From Bryobacterales bacterium (GTDB lineage: Bacteria > Acidobacteriota > Terriglobia > Bryobacterales > Bryobacteraceae): a stretch of DNA of 64,000 nucleotides. The position numbers were made by a program, and so were the translations under genes. The stretch is taken from contig JAEUQE010000013.1 of NCBI GenBank assembly GCA_016789785.1, positions 1 to 64,000 of the forward strand. The letters are read 5' to 3'. Positions 17,663 to 26,577 of this stretch are shown piece after piece. Below the pieces are notes generated by a model. That model was not told where the DNA came from. It worked only from the letters and a program-made list of their open reading frames with translations, and ran no database searches. Each line of letters starts with the position of its first letter. Positions within the stretch are counted from its first letter, which is position 1.

Positions 17663-18133
17663 TTACCGGTGCAGCCCAGGCCAGTTGCGTTCTCCTTCGG
17701 CGATCCAGCGGCCCTGATCCTCCACCCACTTCTTCTGCACATCCTTGTTGTAGTTGAGATAGAGCTTGCCGTCCACGATCTTCCAGGCTTCGGGATCCGC
17801 ATCGGCCGTGTAGTTGTGGCCGACCGCCCACGCGCAATAGCCGCCGAATTGCGGAGCGTATCTCTCCGGCGATTTCGCGAACAGGTCGCGGTTCTCGGCG
17901 TTCGAGAACAGGAAGGTTGCATTGTTCCACACGTGACTGAATTGCGGCTGCCCCTTCGCTGGAGCCCCTTGTTGGAAGTACGCCACAACGTCGTAGCCCT
18001 TGATGGCAATGCCTCGCCGGTTGGCGTTCACCGGAGCGGCCGCCTTCTGTGCGGTCAGGAGTTCGTTTGAAGTAAGCAGGCCGATGGTGGCGAGGATGAA
18101 GATGCGGCGCGTCGCCGCGAAGTTGCTTCTCAT
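17663..18133 (-). CDS. Exported YHS domain protein
   Basis: 156 residues: a signal peptide (RRIFILATIGLLTSNELLTAQ), then a YHS-type domain. GIAIKGYDVVAYFQ, then FSHVWNNATFLFSNAENRDLF and YAPQFGGYCAWAVG follow the exported YHS pattern in which a Cys and neighbouring residues near the end may bind a metal or haem-like ligand. Function of the family is not settled. A larger frame extending upstream and downstream of it in another phase is a shadow. It converges with the esterase gene, 12 nt away, and diverges from the SDR gene. Confidence 0.85.
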   Translation of the reverse strand: MRSNFAATRRIFILATIGLLTSNELLTAQKAAAPVNANRRGIAIKGYDVVAYFQQGAPAKGQPQFSHVWNNATFLFSNAENRDLFAKSPERYAPQFGGYCAWAVGHNYTADADPEAWKIVDGKLYLNYNKDVQKKWVEDQGRWIAEGERNWPGLHR

Positions 18134-18252
18134 GCCAGTTCCATGCCGGTCCGTTCGCGAGATATTCCACCGGCAACGTCTTGCGCCCTGCTATTTGTTG
18201 CTGAAGCCCGGTTGGCTCAACTCTCATCCGATGGAGAGGAGGAGATTGGGAT

Positions 18253-18951
18253 ATGGGTTATCTGAACGGGCAGGCCGTCATTGTCACCGGCGCCAAGGGC
18301 GGGCTGGGCACCGAAGTCACGAAAGCATTTCTCGACGCCGGCGCGAAGGTCGCGGGCGTCTCACGAACGATTCGCAACGAGGATTTTCCTGAGCCGGGGT
18401 TCGTCGCGGTACCGTCGGAAATCACCAGTTTCGATGCTGCCCGTGACGCCGTAGCCCGCGCGGAGCAGCACATTGGAACCGTTCACACGCTGGTGCATCT
18501 AATGGGTGGGTGGGCAGGAGGCCAGTCTGTTGCGGAAACGGACGACGCCACTTTCGAAAACATGCTGTCCATGAACTTGCGATCCGCGTTTCATATGATC
18601 CGCGCGGTGCTTCCGGGCATGCAGTCGCGGAAGCAGGGACGAATCCTTGCCATTGGCAGCAAGGCAGCGCTGGAACCGCAACAGAATTCAGGCGCTTACA
18701 GTGCGTCGAAGGCGGCGCTCGTGTCGCTGATCCGGACCATCGCGTTGGAGAATCGCAGCCGCGGGATCACCGCCAATATCGTTCTACCCGGCACAATCGA
18801 CACCGCGGCGAATCGCGCGGCGATGCCGAATGCCGACGTCCGGAAGTGGGTACACCCGGCGCAGGTGGCCGCACTACTCGTCCATTTGGCGTCGGAGGAA
18901 GCAGCGCAGGTCTCGGGCGCCGTGATCCCGGTCTACGGGCAGGATCTGTAG
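18253..18951 (+). CDS. SDR family oxidoreductase
   Basis: 232 residues, single Rossmann domain. TGAKGGLG (near 12-19) binds the dinucleotide, LAIGSKAAL supplies the catalytic Ser near residue 137, and YSASKAAL the Tyr-x3-Lys pair near 150-154. Length and motifs match classical short-chain dehydrogenases/reductases; a 3-oxoacyl-ACP reductase-like role is possible, but the substrate is unknown. An in-frame ATG at 18253 follows GGAGGAG, a strong ribosome site. It is transcribed divergently from the YHS gene, and the shared 119-bp gap holds both promoters. Confidence 0.9.
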   Translation: MGYLNGQAVIVTGAKGGLGTEVTKAFLDAGAKVAGVSRTIRNEDFPEPGFVAVPSEITSFDAARDAVARAEQHIGTVHTLVHLMGGWAGGQSVAETDDATFENMLSMNLRSAFHMIRAVLPGMQSRKQGRILAIGSKAALEPQQNSGAYSASKAALVSLIRTIALENRSRGITANIVLPGTIDTAANRAAMPNADVRKWVHPAQVAALLVHLASEEAAQVSGAVIPVYGQDL

Positions 18952-19158
18952 GAAGGAGGTGTGCACAAGATGCGGATTGGAGCTTTTTTTTCGCAACAGG
19001 CTATCTGATCCTTGCAGATTTTGCGCCTTATCTTGTAGGGACGTTGTTTCGAGCGGAACCGCCATCGGATCGCGGCCCGGAGTTCGTAATCAAAGAGAGG
19101 GCATAAGCCCCGGAGATGGAACGGATGCTGGTCCTACGAAGGCCAGCCGGAGGAAATC

Positions 19159-19617
19159 ATGATTGAGGAACTGCGGGACTTACATCGCAGCGTCGTTCGG
19201 GGAATGATGATCGGGCTGCCGGTGCTCTTCGTCACAGGTTTGGTGGCCCGAAGCGTTCCCACACAGAAAACTACAATTGTGCCCGAGGCAAGATCGGCGC
19301 CGGTGATTGTGGAGTGGTCGCGCGTCCGATCGTTTGGCGCTGACGGTGTGATGGTCAAGGCACGCTTCAACCAGACCGGCGAGTTCGTGGAACTGGTCTC
19401 CACGCGGGACATCGTGGCTCCGGACCTATTTGTCTACTGGGCGCCGGCGGAACCGCTCACCAGTGAATTGCCGGAACGGGCTCGCCTGCTCGGATCGTTT
19501 CTGCCGCAGCGGACGCAGGTCTACCGCATGCACGAGGCCGAGCGCGGCAAGGGGTACCTGTGGATCTACAGCTTGGCGCATCGCCAGGTGATCGGCCATC
19601 TGCCCACCCAGAAGTAG
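19159..19617 (+). CDS. Hypothetical protein with one N-terminal membrane helix
   Basis: 152 residues. A membrane helix (about 13-32, MMIGLPVLFVTGLVA) is followed by a mostly beta-rich soluble part of about 115 residues, probably outside the inner membrane. No family recognised. The ATG at 19159 has a clean CCGGAGG site 8 nt upstream. The 207-nt gap before it contains a T8 tract near 18983 and a short hairpin GCTGG/CCAGC just upstream of the ribosome site (about 19125-19146), which could influence translation; I could not match it to a known riboswitch. It converges with the ATP-grasp gene. Confidence 0.6.
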   Translation: MIEELRDLHRSVVRGMMIGLPVLFVTGLVARSVPTQKTTIVPEARSAPVIVEWSRVRSFGADGVMVKARFNQTGEFVELVSTRDIVAPDLFVYWAPAEPLTSELPERARLLGSFLPQRTQVYRMHEAERGKGYLWIYSLAHRQVIGHLPTQK

Positions 19618-19632
19618 CGACGCGAAAGCCGG

Positions 19633-20844
19633 TTAGTCTGTCGGCCGTTCCGGTGGCGGCTGCGAAGTCATGAAATCCTCGCCGACCCGGCTCGCGTAAG
19701 ACATGAGTAAGTCCTGGACACGCGTGTAACTGGGAGAGCGAAGAATCATTCCCACGTGGTGCTTCTTACTCATGCGCCACACGACTTCCGGATCATCATA
19801 GGCTGAAGTCTCGGGATACTCCTGCTTTGCAAGCGACACCAGCAGGCCGGCATACTCCTCGCGCAGCGCCGTCACGGCATAGGGCTGCTTGCCCCCGGCG
19901 AGTTCCACCTTGGCCCATTCGGCCCACATATTCAACCCTGTGGCCGCCTCTACAAGCTCGGCAATGTGCGCGCCGCCCACGCGCGCCGACGTCTCAAGAA
20001 AGTACACTTTTCCGTCCTGACGGCTGCGAATGAACTCTGTGTGCGACACGCCTCGCACCAGGCCCATCGCCTCCATCACCATGCGGTTCTTCGCCAAAAT
20101 CGACTGCTCTTCCTCCGAGCCGCGCTCCAGAAGCCGTGTCGTGAAGATGCCGCCCTTGTGCGACACGTCGAGCGGGGGATGCCCATAACGGCTGGCGACG
20201 GCAAAGAGGATCTCGCGCTCATAGAGAATGCTGTCGACGTGATACACCTCGCCGGGCAGATAGCGCTCCACCAGATAGTAAGATTGCTCATCGCCCAGTT
20301 GACTCACCACGTCCCAGAATTCCTGCTGCGAGTGCACCAGCTTAATCCCGATCGCACCCGCGCTGAGCCGGGGCTTCAACACCCACGGAGCGGGTATCCG
20401 CTCAAGGAATTCCTGCACCTTGCGGTGGTTCAGCACATGGATGAAGTCCGGTACGTTCAGTCCCTTCTCCTGAGCCTGCATGCGCATGGCGAGCTTGTCG
20501 CGGAAGTAGCGCGTGGTGGTTTCGCCCATGCCGGGGATGCGCAGATGTTCGCGCAGGGAGGCCGCCATCTCGAGATCGAAGTCATCCAGCGGAACCAGCC
20601 GGTCGATCGCCTGCGTCCGCGCCAGATAGCTGACAGCATTGATCGTATCGGTGCGGTTCCAACGCTTTTTCTCGTCGGGCATGTAAAAGATCTCGTCGAT
20701 GCTCTCCGTGGGCCAATGCGCTTTGTCTTTCAGGCTTTGGGAGGTGAGCAACAACACTCGGGCGCCCTGACGCTTGGCTTCGCGCAGGAACTCGTGGCCT
20801 TTTTCATAGCTTGCGATGCAGAGGATGGTGAGAGAAGCCGACAT
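19633..20844 (-). CDS. ATP-grasp domain ligase-like protein
   Basis: 403 residues. An N-terminal PurT/BtrX-like Rossmann part (LTILCIASYEKGHEF) is followed by the ATP-grasp core: APWVLKPRLSAGAIGI carries the nucleotide-binding lysine near 170, YYLVERYLPG the hinge, and FLETSARVGG near 300 the magnesium-binding Glu/Asn-equivalent region. ATP-grasp enzymes join a carboxylate to an amine through an acyl phosphate; substrates here are unknown. ATG 20844 is chosen over a GTG two codons upstream. rsmI lies 42 bp upstream on the same strand, so they may be cotranscribed. Confidence 0.83.
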   Translation of the reverse strand: MSASLTILCIASYEKGHEFLREAKRQGARVLLLTSQSLKDKAHWPTESIDEIFYMPDEKKRWNRTDTINAVSYLARTQAIDRLVPLDDFDLEMAASLREHLRIPGMGETTTRYFRDKLAMRMQAQEKGLNVPDFIHVLNHRKVQEFLERIPAPWVLKPRLSAGAIGIKLVHSQQEFWDVVSQLGDEQSYYLVERYLPGEVYHVDSILYEREILFAVASRYGHPPLDVSHKGGIFTTRLLERGSEEEQSILAKNRMVMEAMGLVRGVSHTEFIRSRQDGKVYFLETSARVGGAHIAELVEAATGLNMWAEWAKVELAGGKQPYAVTALREEYAGLLVSLAKQEYPETSAYDDPEVVWRMSKKHHVGMILRSPSYTRVQDLLMSYASRVGEDFMTSQPPPERPTD

Positions 20845-20886
20845 AGTCACTGAGTCTAGCAGGATGCGGGACGGCTGCCCGTGGCG

Positions 20887-21732
20887 CTATTCTTCTTCCA
20901 CCAGCCGGTACACCTCGCGTTTGGGAAGCCCGCGATCCTTGGCCACGGCTTTGATCGCATCCATGCGGCTCATTCCCTGGGCGATGTACGCATTCACGGC
21001 GGAGACGGCGTCGCCGGCAGGCGCCGGTGGTGCGGAGGCCTTGCCGATCAGAACCGTGAACTCGCCGCGGATCGACGGCCGCGCCGCAAGTGTCTCGCGG
21101 ATGGATTGCGCCGTGCCGCGTAGATACTCCTCGTGCAGCTTGGTCAGTTCCCGCGCCACCACCACGTCCCGGCCGCCGAGAACCCCGGCGACGTCTTCCA
21201 GCGCTTCGACGATGCGGTGGGGAGTCTCGTAGAAGATCAGCGTCGCGGTGAGGTCCTTCAGTTTCTCCAATTGCTGAATTCGCTGGTTGCGCTTGTGCGC
21301 GAAAAATCCTGCGAAATAGAAGGAGTCCGTCGGCAGACCGCTGGCGCACAGCGCGGCGACGGCGGCGTTGGGCCCGGGAATGGACGATACGGAAATGCCA
21401 AGTGCAACAGCCTCGTGAACCAGCCGGTAGCCGGGGTCGGAAATCGCCGGCGTTCCCGCGTCCGAGACCAGTGCGACCGATACGCCTTGCTGCATGCGGC
21501 TGATCAGGTCGGAGACCCGCGCCTGTTCGTTATGCTCGTGAAGGCTTACCATGGGGCGGCTGATCCCGAGATGATCGAGCAGTTTGCGCGTTTGGCGGGT
21601 GTCTTCACAGGCGATCAAGCCCGCCTCATTCAGGATTCTGGCCGCCCGCGGGGACAGGTCTTCCAGGTTTCCTATCGGGGTAGCAACGAGATAAAGCGTT
21701 CCAATCACAGGCACGTTAAGGTTTCCCGCCAA
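20887..21732 (-). CDS. rsmI: 16S rRNA (cytidine(1402)-2'-O)-methyltransferase
   Basis: 281 residues of the tetrapyrrole-methylase fold. YLVATPIGNLEDLSPRA at the N-terminus and ACEDTRQTRKLLDHLGI, then LVSDAGTPAISDPG, are the three RsmI signatures that bind S-adenosylmethionine. It methylates the 2'-O of C1402 in the ribosomal decoding centre. The C-terminal KREVYRLVEEE end is typical. The open frame begins with TTG at 21732; in-frame GTG codons at 21714 and 21708 would give the usual start close to GTLYLVATP, so the exact start is uncertain by up to eight residues. Confidence 0.92.
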   Translation of the reverse strand: MAGNLNVPVIGTLYLVATPIGNLEDLSPRAARILNEAGLIACEDTRQTRKLLDHLGISRPMVSLHEHNEQARVSDLISRMQQGVSVALVSDAGTPAISDPGYRLVHEAVALGISVSSIPGPNAAVAALCASGLPTDSFYFAGFFAHKRNQRIQQLEKLKDLTATLIFYETPHRIVEALEDVAGVLGGRDVVVARELTKLHEEYLRGTAQSIRETLAARPSIRGEFTVLIGKASAPPAPAGDAVSAVNAYIAQGMSRMDAIKAVAKDRGLPKREVYRLVEEE

Positions 21733-21886
21733 ATCACCGATAGAATAGCTTGAGTCCGCCTAGGGCCGCAGACTACCATGAACGGTGGTGGCAGCCCGAA
21801 CGGTACCACCTGGGAGCGTAGCCGCGTCTGTCCGGACCGGAAGACGGCCGCACGTGCGCGGTTCCCGGGTACAAATTGTTTGCGGG

Positions 21887-23092
21887 ATGCCGCTCATGGA
21901 AACGGTACAGGTGCCCGAGCAGAGCTCGTCGATCAGCAATTATTACCTCTGGGAAGCCCCGGGGAAGAACACCTCCATTCACCTGGACTACCGGGTGGTC
22001 GACCGGCTCCTGGTCGAGGTAATGCGGGGATTCGGCGCAATCCCACGCCGCGGAGCGGAGGTCGGTGGCATCCTGCTCGGCAGTGTGGAGAGCGGGCCGG
22101 GGCTGGTGATTCGGATTGACGATTTCGAGCCAGTGGTCTGCGAGCACCGCCGGGGTCCTTCCTACCTGCTCTCCGATGCCGATCTCGCGCACTATGAGGA
22201 GGCACTGCTCCGTCACAAGTACAGCCCGGAGAAGGCGGTATATGCGGTGGGTTGCTATCGCAGCCACACCCGCGAAGGGTTGTCACTGAGTCCCGAAGAT
22301 CTGCAGCACTTTGACAAGTACTTTCCTGATCTGGCCAACGCGTTTCTTTTGGTGAAGCCGTTTGCCACGCGGGTGAGTGTAGCGGGATTCTTCTTTCGTG
22401 AAGAAGACGGCTCAGTTCATGCCGAGGCGCCCTACCATGAGTTCCCGTTCCGGCGCCGGGAGTTGGGTGGTGGCGCCACCCCGCCGCTGCGAAACCGGGA
22501 TTCGGGCGCCAGCATGCCCGATCCTCAACCTCAGCGCTCCCCATCCGCGCCTCCCGTTTTCTCGAACACGCCAATCCCAGAGTCTCCGTCCGGGCGCACA
22601 GAGTCCTTTGCCTACGATCCGGAGCCTGCGGCTCCTCCACCGCCGCGACCGCATGTTGACGATTTTCCGGCGGATTCCGAGGAAATGGAATCTCCGGTGG
22701 AGCGGTTCCGCAAGAGAAACGTCTGGATCCCACTGTCTTTTGTTTTCTTGTTGTTGGGAGTGTTGGTGGGGATGCAACTAGCCCTTTCCTACCGTCCCGC
22801 CAAGACGGCCTCCATGTTCAACGACGCTTTTCGCCTGTCTCTGGGTGTGAGCCGCGCGGGTAGCGACTTGCATGTCCGCTGGGACCGCGCCAGCATTGCT
22901 GTTAAGAACGGGCAGCGCGGAGTCCTGACCATCGAAGACGGGACTTTCCGCGGCACTGTTGACCTCGACGCGTTACAACTTCAGAATCCGAACGTGTACT
23001 ACCGGCACATTACCTCCACCGTCCGGTTCCGGCTGGAGGTGTTCATCAAGGACAACTCGATGGTGGTGGAGACCTTGGAGTGGCGCCAGTGA
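21887..23092 (+). CDS. Membrane-anchored protein with degenerate JAMM/MPN domain
   Basis: 401 residues. Residues about 25-185 look like a JAB1/MPN metalloprotease fold: EVGGILLG with the Glu of the JAMM motif (Glu58), and later YRSHTREGLSLSPED, which fits H-x-H-x7-S-x2-D except that the first His is Arg125 (His127, Ser135 and Asp138 are kept). A Pro-rich linker (about 195-262) leads to a membrane helix (about 278-299) after a basic ERFRKR stretch, so the MPN part should be cytoplasmic and the last 100 residues periplasmic. No known family name fits the whole chain. ATG 21887 precedes a second ATG at 21896; the longer frame from 21785 has no support. Confidence 0.6.
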   Translation: MPLMETVQVPEQSSSISNYYLWEAPGKNTSIHLDYRVVDRLLVEVMRGFGAIPRRGAEVGGILLGSVESGPGLVIRIDDFEPVVCEHRRGPSYLLSDADLAHYEEALLRHKYSPEKAVYAVGCYRSHTREGLSLSPEDLQHFDKYFPDLANAFLLVKPFATRVSVAGFFFREEDGSVHAEAPYHEFPFRRRELGGGATPPLRNRDSGASMPDPQPQRSPSAPPVFSNTPIPESPSGRTESFAYDPEPAAPPPPRPHVDDFPADSEEMESPVERFRKRNVWIPLSFVFLLLGVLVGMQLALSYRPAKTASMFNDAFRLSLGVSRAGSDLHVRWDRASIAVKNGQRGVLTIEDGTFRGTVDLDALQLQNPNVYYRHITSTVRFRLEVFIKDNSMVVETLEWRQ

Positions 23093-23205
23093 CGCCGAGG
23101 GCCAACCCGAAATCCCTCTGGACACAACCGGTTAGCGGATTCCGGGAGTTTCCTGGATTGACGCCATGAAGGTTGGGGGGTAGTCTTAAATTAGCGGGAG
23201 TCTTG

Positions 23206-23763
23206 ATGACGCGATATCTGCCCTCGAAGCAATATCAGTACGCCGGCGTAGCCGCGATGGTCCTCGCGCTGTTTTGCGCGATCCTCGCCTGGAACTTGCC
23301 GCTGATCTGGATCCCTGCTGGGCTGTTCCTGATCACAGGCGGCTTGGTGCTGATGCTGGGGTTTGTACCCGCCATCGAAATTCACGAAACCCACCTTGCC
23401 ATCGGCGACCGGTTGATTGCCTGGGATGACATCAAGCGTCTCGATCGCACTGGCTTTATCAGTCCGCTGGTCCTGCATCTCACGCTGAATTCGAATCGAA
23501 GGATTCTCCTGATCTATCCGGGAGGTCTGGAAGGTTCCAACTCCCTGCTGCGGCATCTTCGCCGCATGTGCAGGCAGGCGCTCATTGACGGCATTCCCTA
23601 CCGCCAGTTCTGGGGTGAGGCGATTCCGCCGCAGAATGAACGCAAGGGTTCCATGCCCTCCCCGAAGTATCATCTGCTGCTGCCCGACGACGAAGCGGAA
23701 GTGGAACGGTTGTATCAACGGCTGAAGTCTGTTGGACACCTGGACCGTTCCGAAGATAAGTGA
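23206..23763 (+). CDS. Membrane protein with two helices and PH-like domain
   Basis: 185 residues. Two closely spaced helices (about 10-30 and 34-54) precede a beta-rich part beginning IEIHETHLAIGDRLIAWDDIKRLD, which resembles bacterial PH-like domains that follow paired membrane helices. The C-terminus is charged. ATG 23206 follows GGGAG by 5 nt. A TTGACG at 23158-23163 could be a -35 element, but the -10 at the right distance is poor. Its stop overlaps the next start in a GTGA junction, so it forms an operon with the YdcF and MsbA-type genes. Function unknown. Confidence 0.6.
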   Translation: MTRYLPSKQYQYAGVAAMVLALFCAILAWNLPLIWIPAGLFLITGGLVLMLGFVPAIEIHETHLAIGDRLIAWDDIKRLDRTGFISPLVLHLTLNSNRRILLIYPGGLEGSNSLLRHLRRMCRQALIDGIPYRQFWGEAIPPQNERKGSMPSPKYHLLLPDDEAEVERLYQRLKSVGHLDRSEDK

Positions 23764-24365
23764 GCAGATCCCTCTCTCTCGGACGGTGGCGTCTGGCGGC
23801 GGTACTGGTTGCCGCGCTCCTGGTCATGTGCCTGAGTTACCCGTGGTGGCTTCCCTGGTTTGGCGCATTCCTCATCAGTGGTGACACGCCCCGCAAGTCC
23901 GACGCGATCATTGTTCTCGCCGGCGACCACTCCGGCAACCGCATCCGGAGGGCTGCCGGGCTCGCCCAACAAGGCTACGCGCCAGTCGTCCTGGTGAGCG
24001 GGCCCTCCGTCTCCTACGGGCACAATGAAGCGGATCTTGCCATCTCGCTGATGACGCGGGAGGGCTATCCGCCAGCGCTTTTTGAGGCTGTCCGAATGCG
24101 CGCTTTCTCCACAACTGAGGAGGCACAGGGATTCCGAGGCGCGCTTCAGCAAAGGAGTTTGCGCTCCCTCATCGTTGTAACCAGCGACTTCCACTCGGCA
24201 CGCACCAAGCGGATCTTCCAGCGGACCCTCCCGAACCTGGAACTGCTGGTTGTCACCGCGCCAGACACCAACTTTCGCCTGCCCGATTGGTGGAGTTCCC
24301 GGGAGTCCCGCAAGACCGTCTTCCTCGAGTGGACGAAAACCATCGCCGACTGGCTGAGGATATAG
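23760..24365 (+). CDS. YdcF/ElyC family protein (DUF218)
   Basis: 201 residues: an N-terminal membrane helix (about 9-28), then the DUF218 domain with SDAIIVLAGDHSGNRIRRA, VVLVSGP, STTEEAQGF and LIVVTSDFHSARTKRIF. Members (SanA, ElyC, YdcF) sit in the inner membrane and influence envelope polymer synthesis from undecaprenyl phosphate; the reaction is not established. GTG 23760 overlaps the preceding stop. The MsbA-like exporter follows after 3 nt, which fits an envelope-biogenesis operon. Confidence 0.85.
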   Translation: MSRSLSLGRWRLAAVLVAALLVMCLSYPWWLPWFGAFLISGDTPRKSDAIIVLAGDHSGNRIRRAAGLAQQGYAPVVLVSGPSVSYGHNEADLAISLMTREGYPPALFEAVRMRAFSTTEEAQGFRGALQQRSLRSLIVVTSDFHSARTKRIFQRTLPNLELLVVTAPDTNFRLPDWWSSRESRKTVFLEWTKTIADWLRI

Positions 24366-24368
24366 CTC

Positions 24369-26111
24369 ATGAAAAGCGCGTTCCGAAAACTCTGGCCCTA
24401 CCTCTGGCGCTACCGGCGCGGGCTCGGGTTGGGTTTCGGCGCCCTCATCCTGAAGGACCTTCTCGTTGTCGGCCAACCGCTTCTGATCCGCGCCGGCGTC
24501 GATTCGCTCACAACCGGATTCTCCTGGTCCGCGGTGCTGTGGTTCTCATTGGCGCTGATTACGCTCGCCGCGATCAAGGGTGTTTTTCAATACTGGATGC
24601 GGCTGATCCTGGTCGGCATCTCGCGCGACATCGAGTTCGACCTGCGCAACGATCTGTTCGCTCATCTCGTCACGCTCTCGCCCGACTTCTACACCAAGTA
24701 CCGCACGGGCGATATCCTCGCGCGGTCCACCAGCGATCTGAACGCGGTGCGAATGATGCTTGGGCCGGGCGTCATGTACTGGGTGGAGACGATGCTCACG
24801 TTTCTGCTGGCCGTCTTGGTGATGCTGAGTGTCGATTGGCGCATGACCCTGCTCGCCCTGTCCCCGGCACCGCTGGTCAGTGTCGCGGTGATCTTCTTCG
24901 GCCGCCGTATCCATGAGCGCTTCGAGAAGATCCAGAAACAGTTTGGCGACATCAGCAGCCGCGTCCAGGAAAATCTTGCTGGCGTACGCGTGGTGCGCGC
25001 CTATCGCCAGGAGAACGCCGAACTCGATCTCTTTGACCGTCTGAACCGCGAGTACATCCGCCAGAACATCGGCCTTGCGAAACTCGGCGGATTGTTTCTT
25101 CCTCTGCTCCAGTTCCTTATCGGCCTCACCTTCCTCCTGGTGCTTTGGGCGGGTGGCACGGCCCTACTCGAAAAGCGAATCACGCTCGGCAGCTTTGTGA
25201 TGTTCAACACCTACATGGGCATGTTGATCTGGCCCATGATCGCGTTCGGGTGGGTGGTGAACCTGATGCAACGCGGGACCGCGAGCTTCGACCGCATCTA
25301 CGACATGATGCATCAGCGTCCTTCGATTGCCGCGCCCGCGCACCCCAAGCCGCTGCCTCAACCCGTGCGCGGCGAGATCGAACTGCGCAACGTCACCGTG
25401 GAATTCGCCTCAAGGAAAGCGCTCGACAACGTCAGCTTGCGGATCGAGGCGGGCGAGACGGTGGCGATCGTGGGTCACACCGGGAGCGGAAAGAGCACGC
25501 TGGTCCAGTTGATCCCCAGGCTCCTGGATCCGGCGGACGGCAGCGTACTCATTGACGGCATTAACGTGCGCGACGCGGATCCGGAAGCCGTTCGCAGCCA
25601 GATCGGAATCGTGCCCCAGGAGACGTTCCTGTTCAGTTCCACCGTGGGTGAGAACATCGCTTTCGGTGTGGCGCGGGCTGACGAGGCGTCGATCCGGCGG
25701 GCCGCGGAGATCGCGGGACTCGGGCCCGATCTCGACGCGTTTCCCCAAGGCCTCGCCACAGTCGTCGGCGAGCGTGGGCTGACGCTTTCCGGCGGACAAA
25801 AGCAGCGCGTTGCGATTGCGAGGGCACTTCTTCGCGACCCGCGCATCGTGATCCTGGATGACTCGCTTTCGAGTGTCGATACCGCGACCGAAGAGCGTAT
25901 TCTGAACGAGCTTTCCACCGTCCTCGCCGGGCGGACCACCATCCTCATCTCGCACCGCATCTCTACTGTGCAGAATGCCCACCGCATCTTCGTGCTGGAG
26001 CACGGGCGCATTGCCGAGCAGGGCACGCACGCCGAACTTCTCGCGCATCAGGGGATCTATGCCGAGCTCCATCAGCGCCAGCTCCTTGAAGAAGAACTGG
26101 AAACGATCTGA
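24369..26111 (+). CDS. ABC exporter, fused membrane and ATPase domains (MsbA/MdlB type)
   Basis: 580 residues. Six-helix exporter domain (about 15-310) followed by the ATPase: Walker A GHTGSGKST near residue 371, signature LSGGQKQR near 475, Walker B IVILDDSLSS near 495 and the switch His in ISHRIS. After the Walker B Asp, the usual catalytic Glu is another Asp, as in several heterodimeric half-transporters with one weak ATP site. It probably works as a dimer in the inner membrane, exporting lipid, glycolipid or drug. ATG 24369 lies 3 nt after the YdcF stop. Substrate not predictable. Confidence 0.9.
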   Translation: MKSAFRKLWPYLWRYRRGLGLGFGALILKDLLVVGQPLLIRAGVDSLTTGFSWSAVLWFSLALITLAAIKGVFQYWMRLILVGISRDIEFDLRNDLFAHLVTLSPDFYTKYRTGDILARSTSDLNAVRMMLGPGVMYWVETMLTFLLAVLVMLSVDWRMTLLALSPAPLVSVAVIFFGRRIHERFEKIQKQFGDISSRVQENLAGVRVVRAYRQENAELDLFDRLNREYIRQNIGLAKLGGLFLPLLQFLIGLTFLLVLWAGGTALLEKRITLGSFVMFNTYMGMLIWPMIAFGWVVNLMQRGTASFDRIYDMMHQRPSIAAPAHPKPLPQPVRGEIELRNVTVEFASRKALDNVSLRIEAGETVAIVGHTGSGKSTLVQLIPRLLDPADGSVLIDGINVRDADPEAVRSQIGIVPQETFLFSSTVGENIAFGVARADEASIRRAAEIAGLGPDLDAFPQGLATVVGERGLTLSGGQKQRVAIARALLRDPRIVILDDSLSSVDTATEERILNELSTVLAGRTTILISHRISTVQNAHRIFVLEHGRIAEQGTHAELLAHQGIYAELHQRQLLEEELETI

Positions 26112-26266
26112 CCGCTCATGCTCTCCGCCTCAACCGGGTCGCGACCGCTTCGGGGAGTTCCGCAAGGCGAAGTGAGGGTTCCCGCCGGGTACCGCGAGAG
26201 GCGGCATCGCTGCTCGGTTAGATGAAGCTGCGGACGCTTGACCCCACCCTCTCGCCGCGCGAGCGT

Positions 26267-26272
26267 TATACT
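26267..26272 (+). promoter_or_regulatory. -10 element directly upstream of the DUF433 gene
   Basis: TATACT at 26267-26272 ends 8 nt before the ATG at 26281, which would place transcription start at or within a base or two of the start codon. No -35 hexamer lies at a normal distance (TTGACC at 26238 is 23 nt away). A purine run GGGAG overlaps the spacer but is only 2 nt from the ATG, too close for a normal ribosome site, which also fits a leaderless start. Confidence 0.4.
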
Positions 26273-26280
26273 TGGGAGCG

Positions 26281-26577
26281 ATGGCAATCGTGACCGAGAT
26301 TGGTAGCCTCATCTCCCGCCGGGCCGAGATCCGCGGTGGGCGACCGTGCATTGCCGGGACAGGTGTTTCGGTTCGCCGGATTGCCGTCTGGCACAACATG
26401 GGGCTGATCCCGGAAGAGATCGTAAGGAAGTTCGGCCACCTGTCATTGGCGCAGGTTCATGCTGCCCTGGCCTACTACTACGCCAACAAGACCGAAATCG
26501 ATTCAGATCTCGAAGCCGAAGATCGCGAGGCTGAATCACTCGAGCGGCAACATCGTCGCGATCCCGAGTGCACTTGA
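26281..26577 (+). CDS. DUF433 family antitoxin-like protein
   Basis: 98 residues. Central IRGGRPCIAGTGVSVRRIAVW and LIPEEIVRKFGHLSLAQVHAALAYY are the DUF433 helix-turn-helix core, found in VapB-like antitoxins that are paired with DUF5615 PIN-like toxins. The predicted partner gene overlaps its stop codon. The antitoxin would bind and neutralise the nuclease and repress the operon. Here the toxin gene is frameshifted, so the antitoxin may be an orphan. The ATG at 26281 is preferred to a TTG three codons earlier. Confidence 0.88.
   Translation: MAIVTEIGSLISRRAEIRGGRPCIAGTGVSVRRIAVWHNMGLIPEEIVRKFGHLSLAQVHAALAYYYANKTEIDSDLEAEDREAESLERQHRRDPECT

Noticed and set aside
18952..19158. Possible riboswitch upstream of the 152-residue protein
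   Set aside because: Only a 5-bp hairpin next to the ribosome site could be drawn; no conserved core of a known class was seen.
18959..19162. 67-codon frame with CTRCGLELFF and CRFCALSC cysteine pairs after the SDR gene
   Set aside because: Looks like a zinc ribbon at first sight, but the spacing and the rest of the frame have no support, and it ends exactly over the ribosome site of the next gene.
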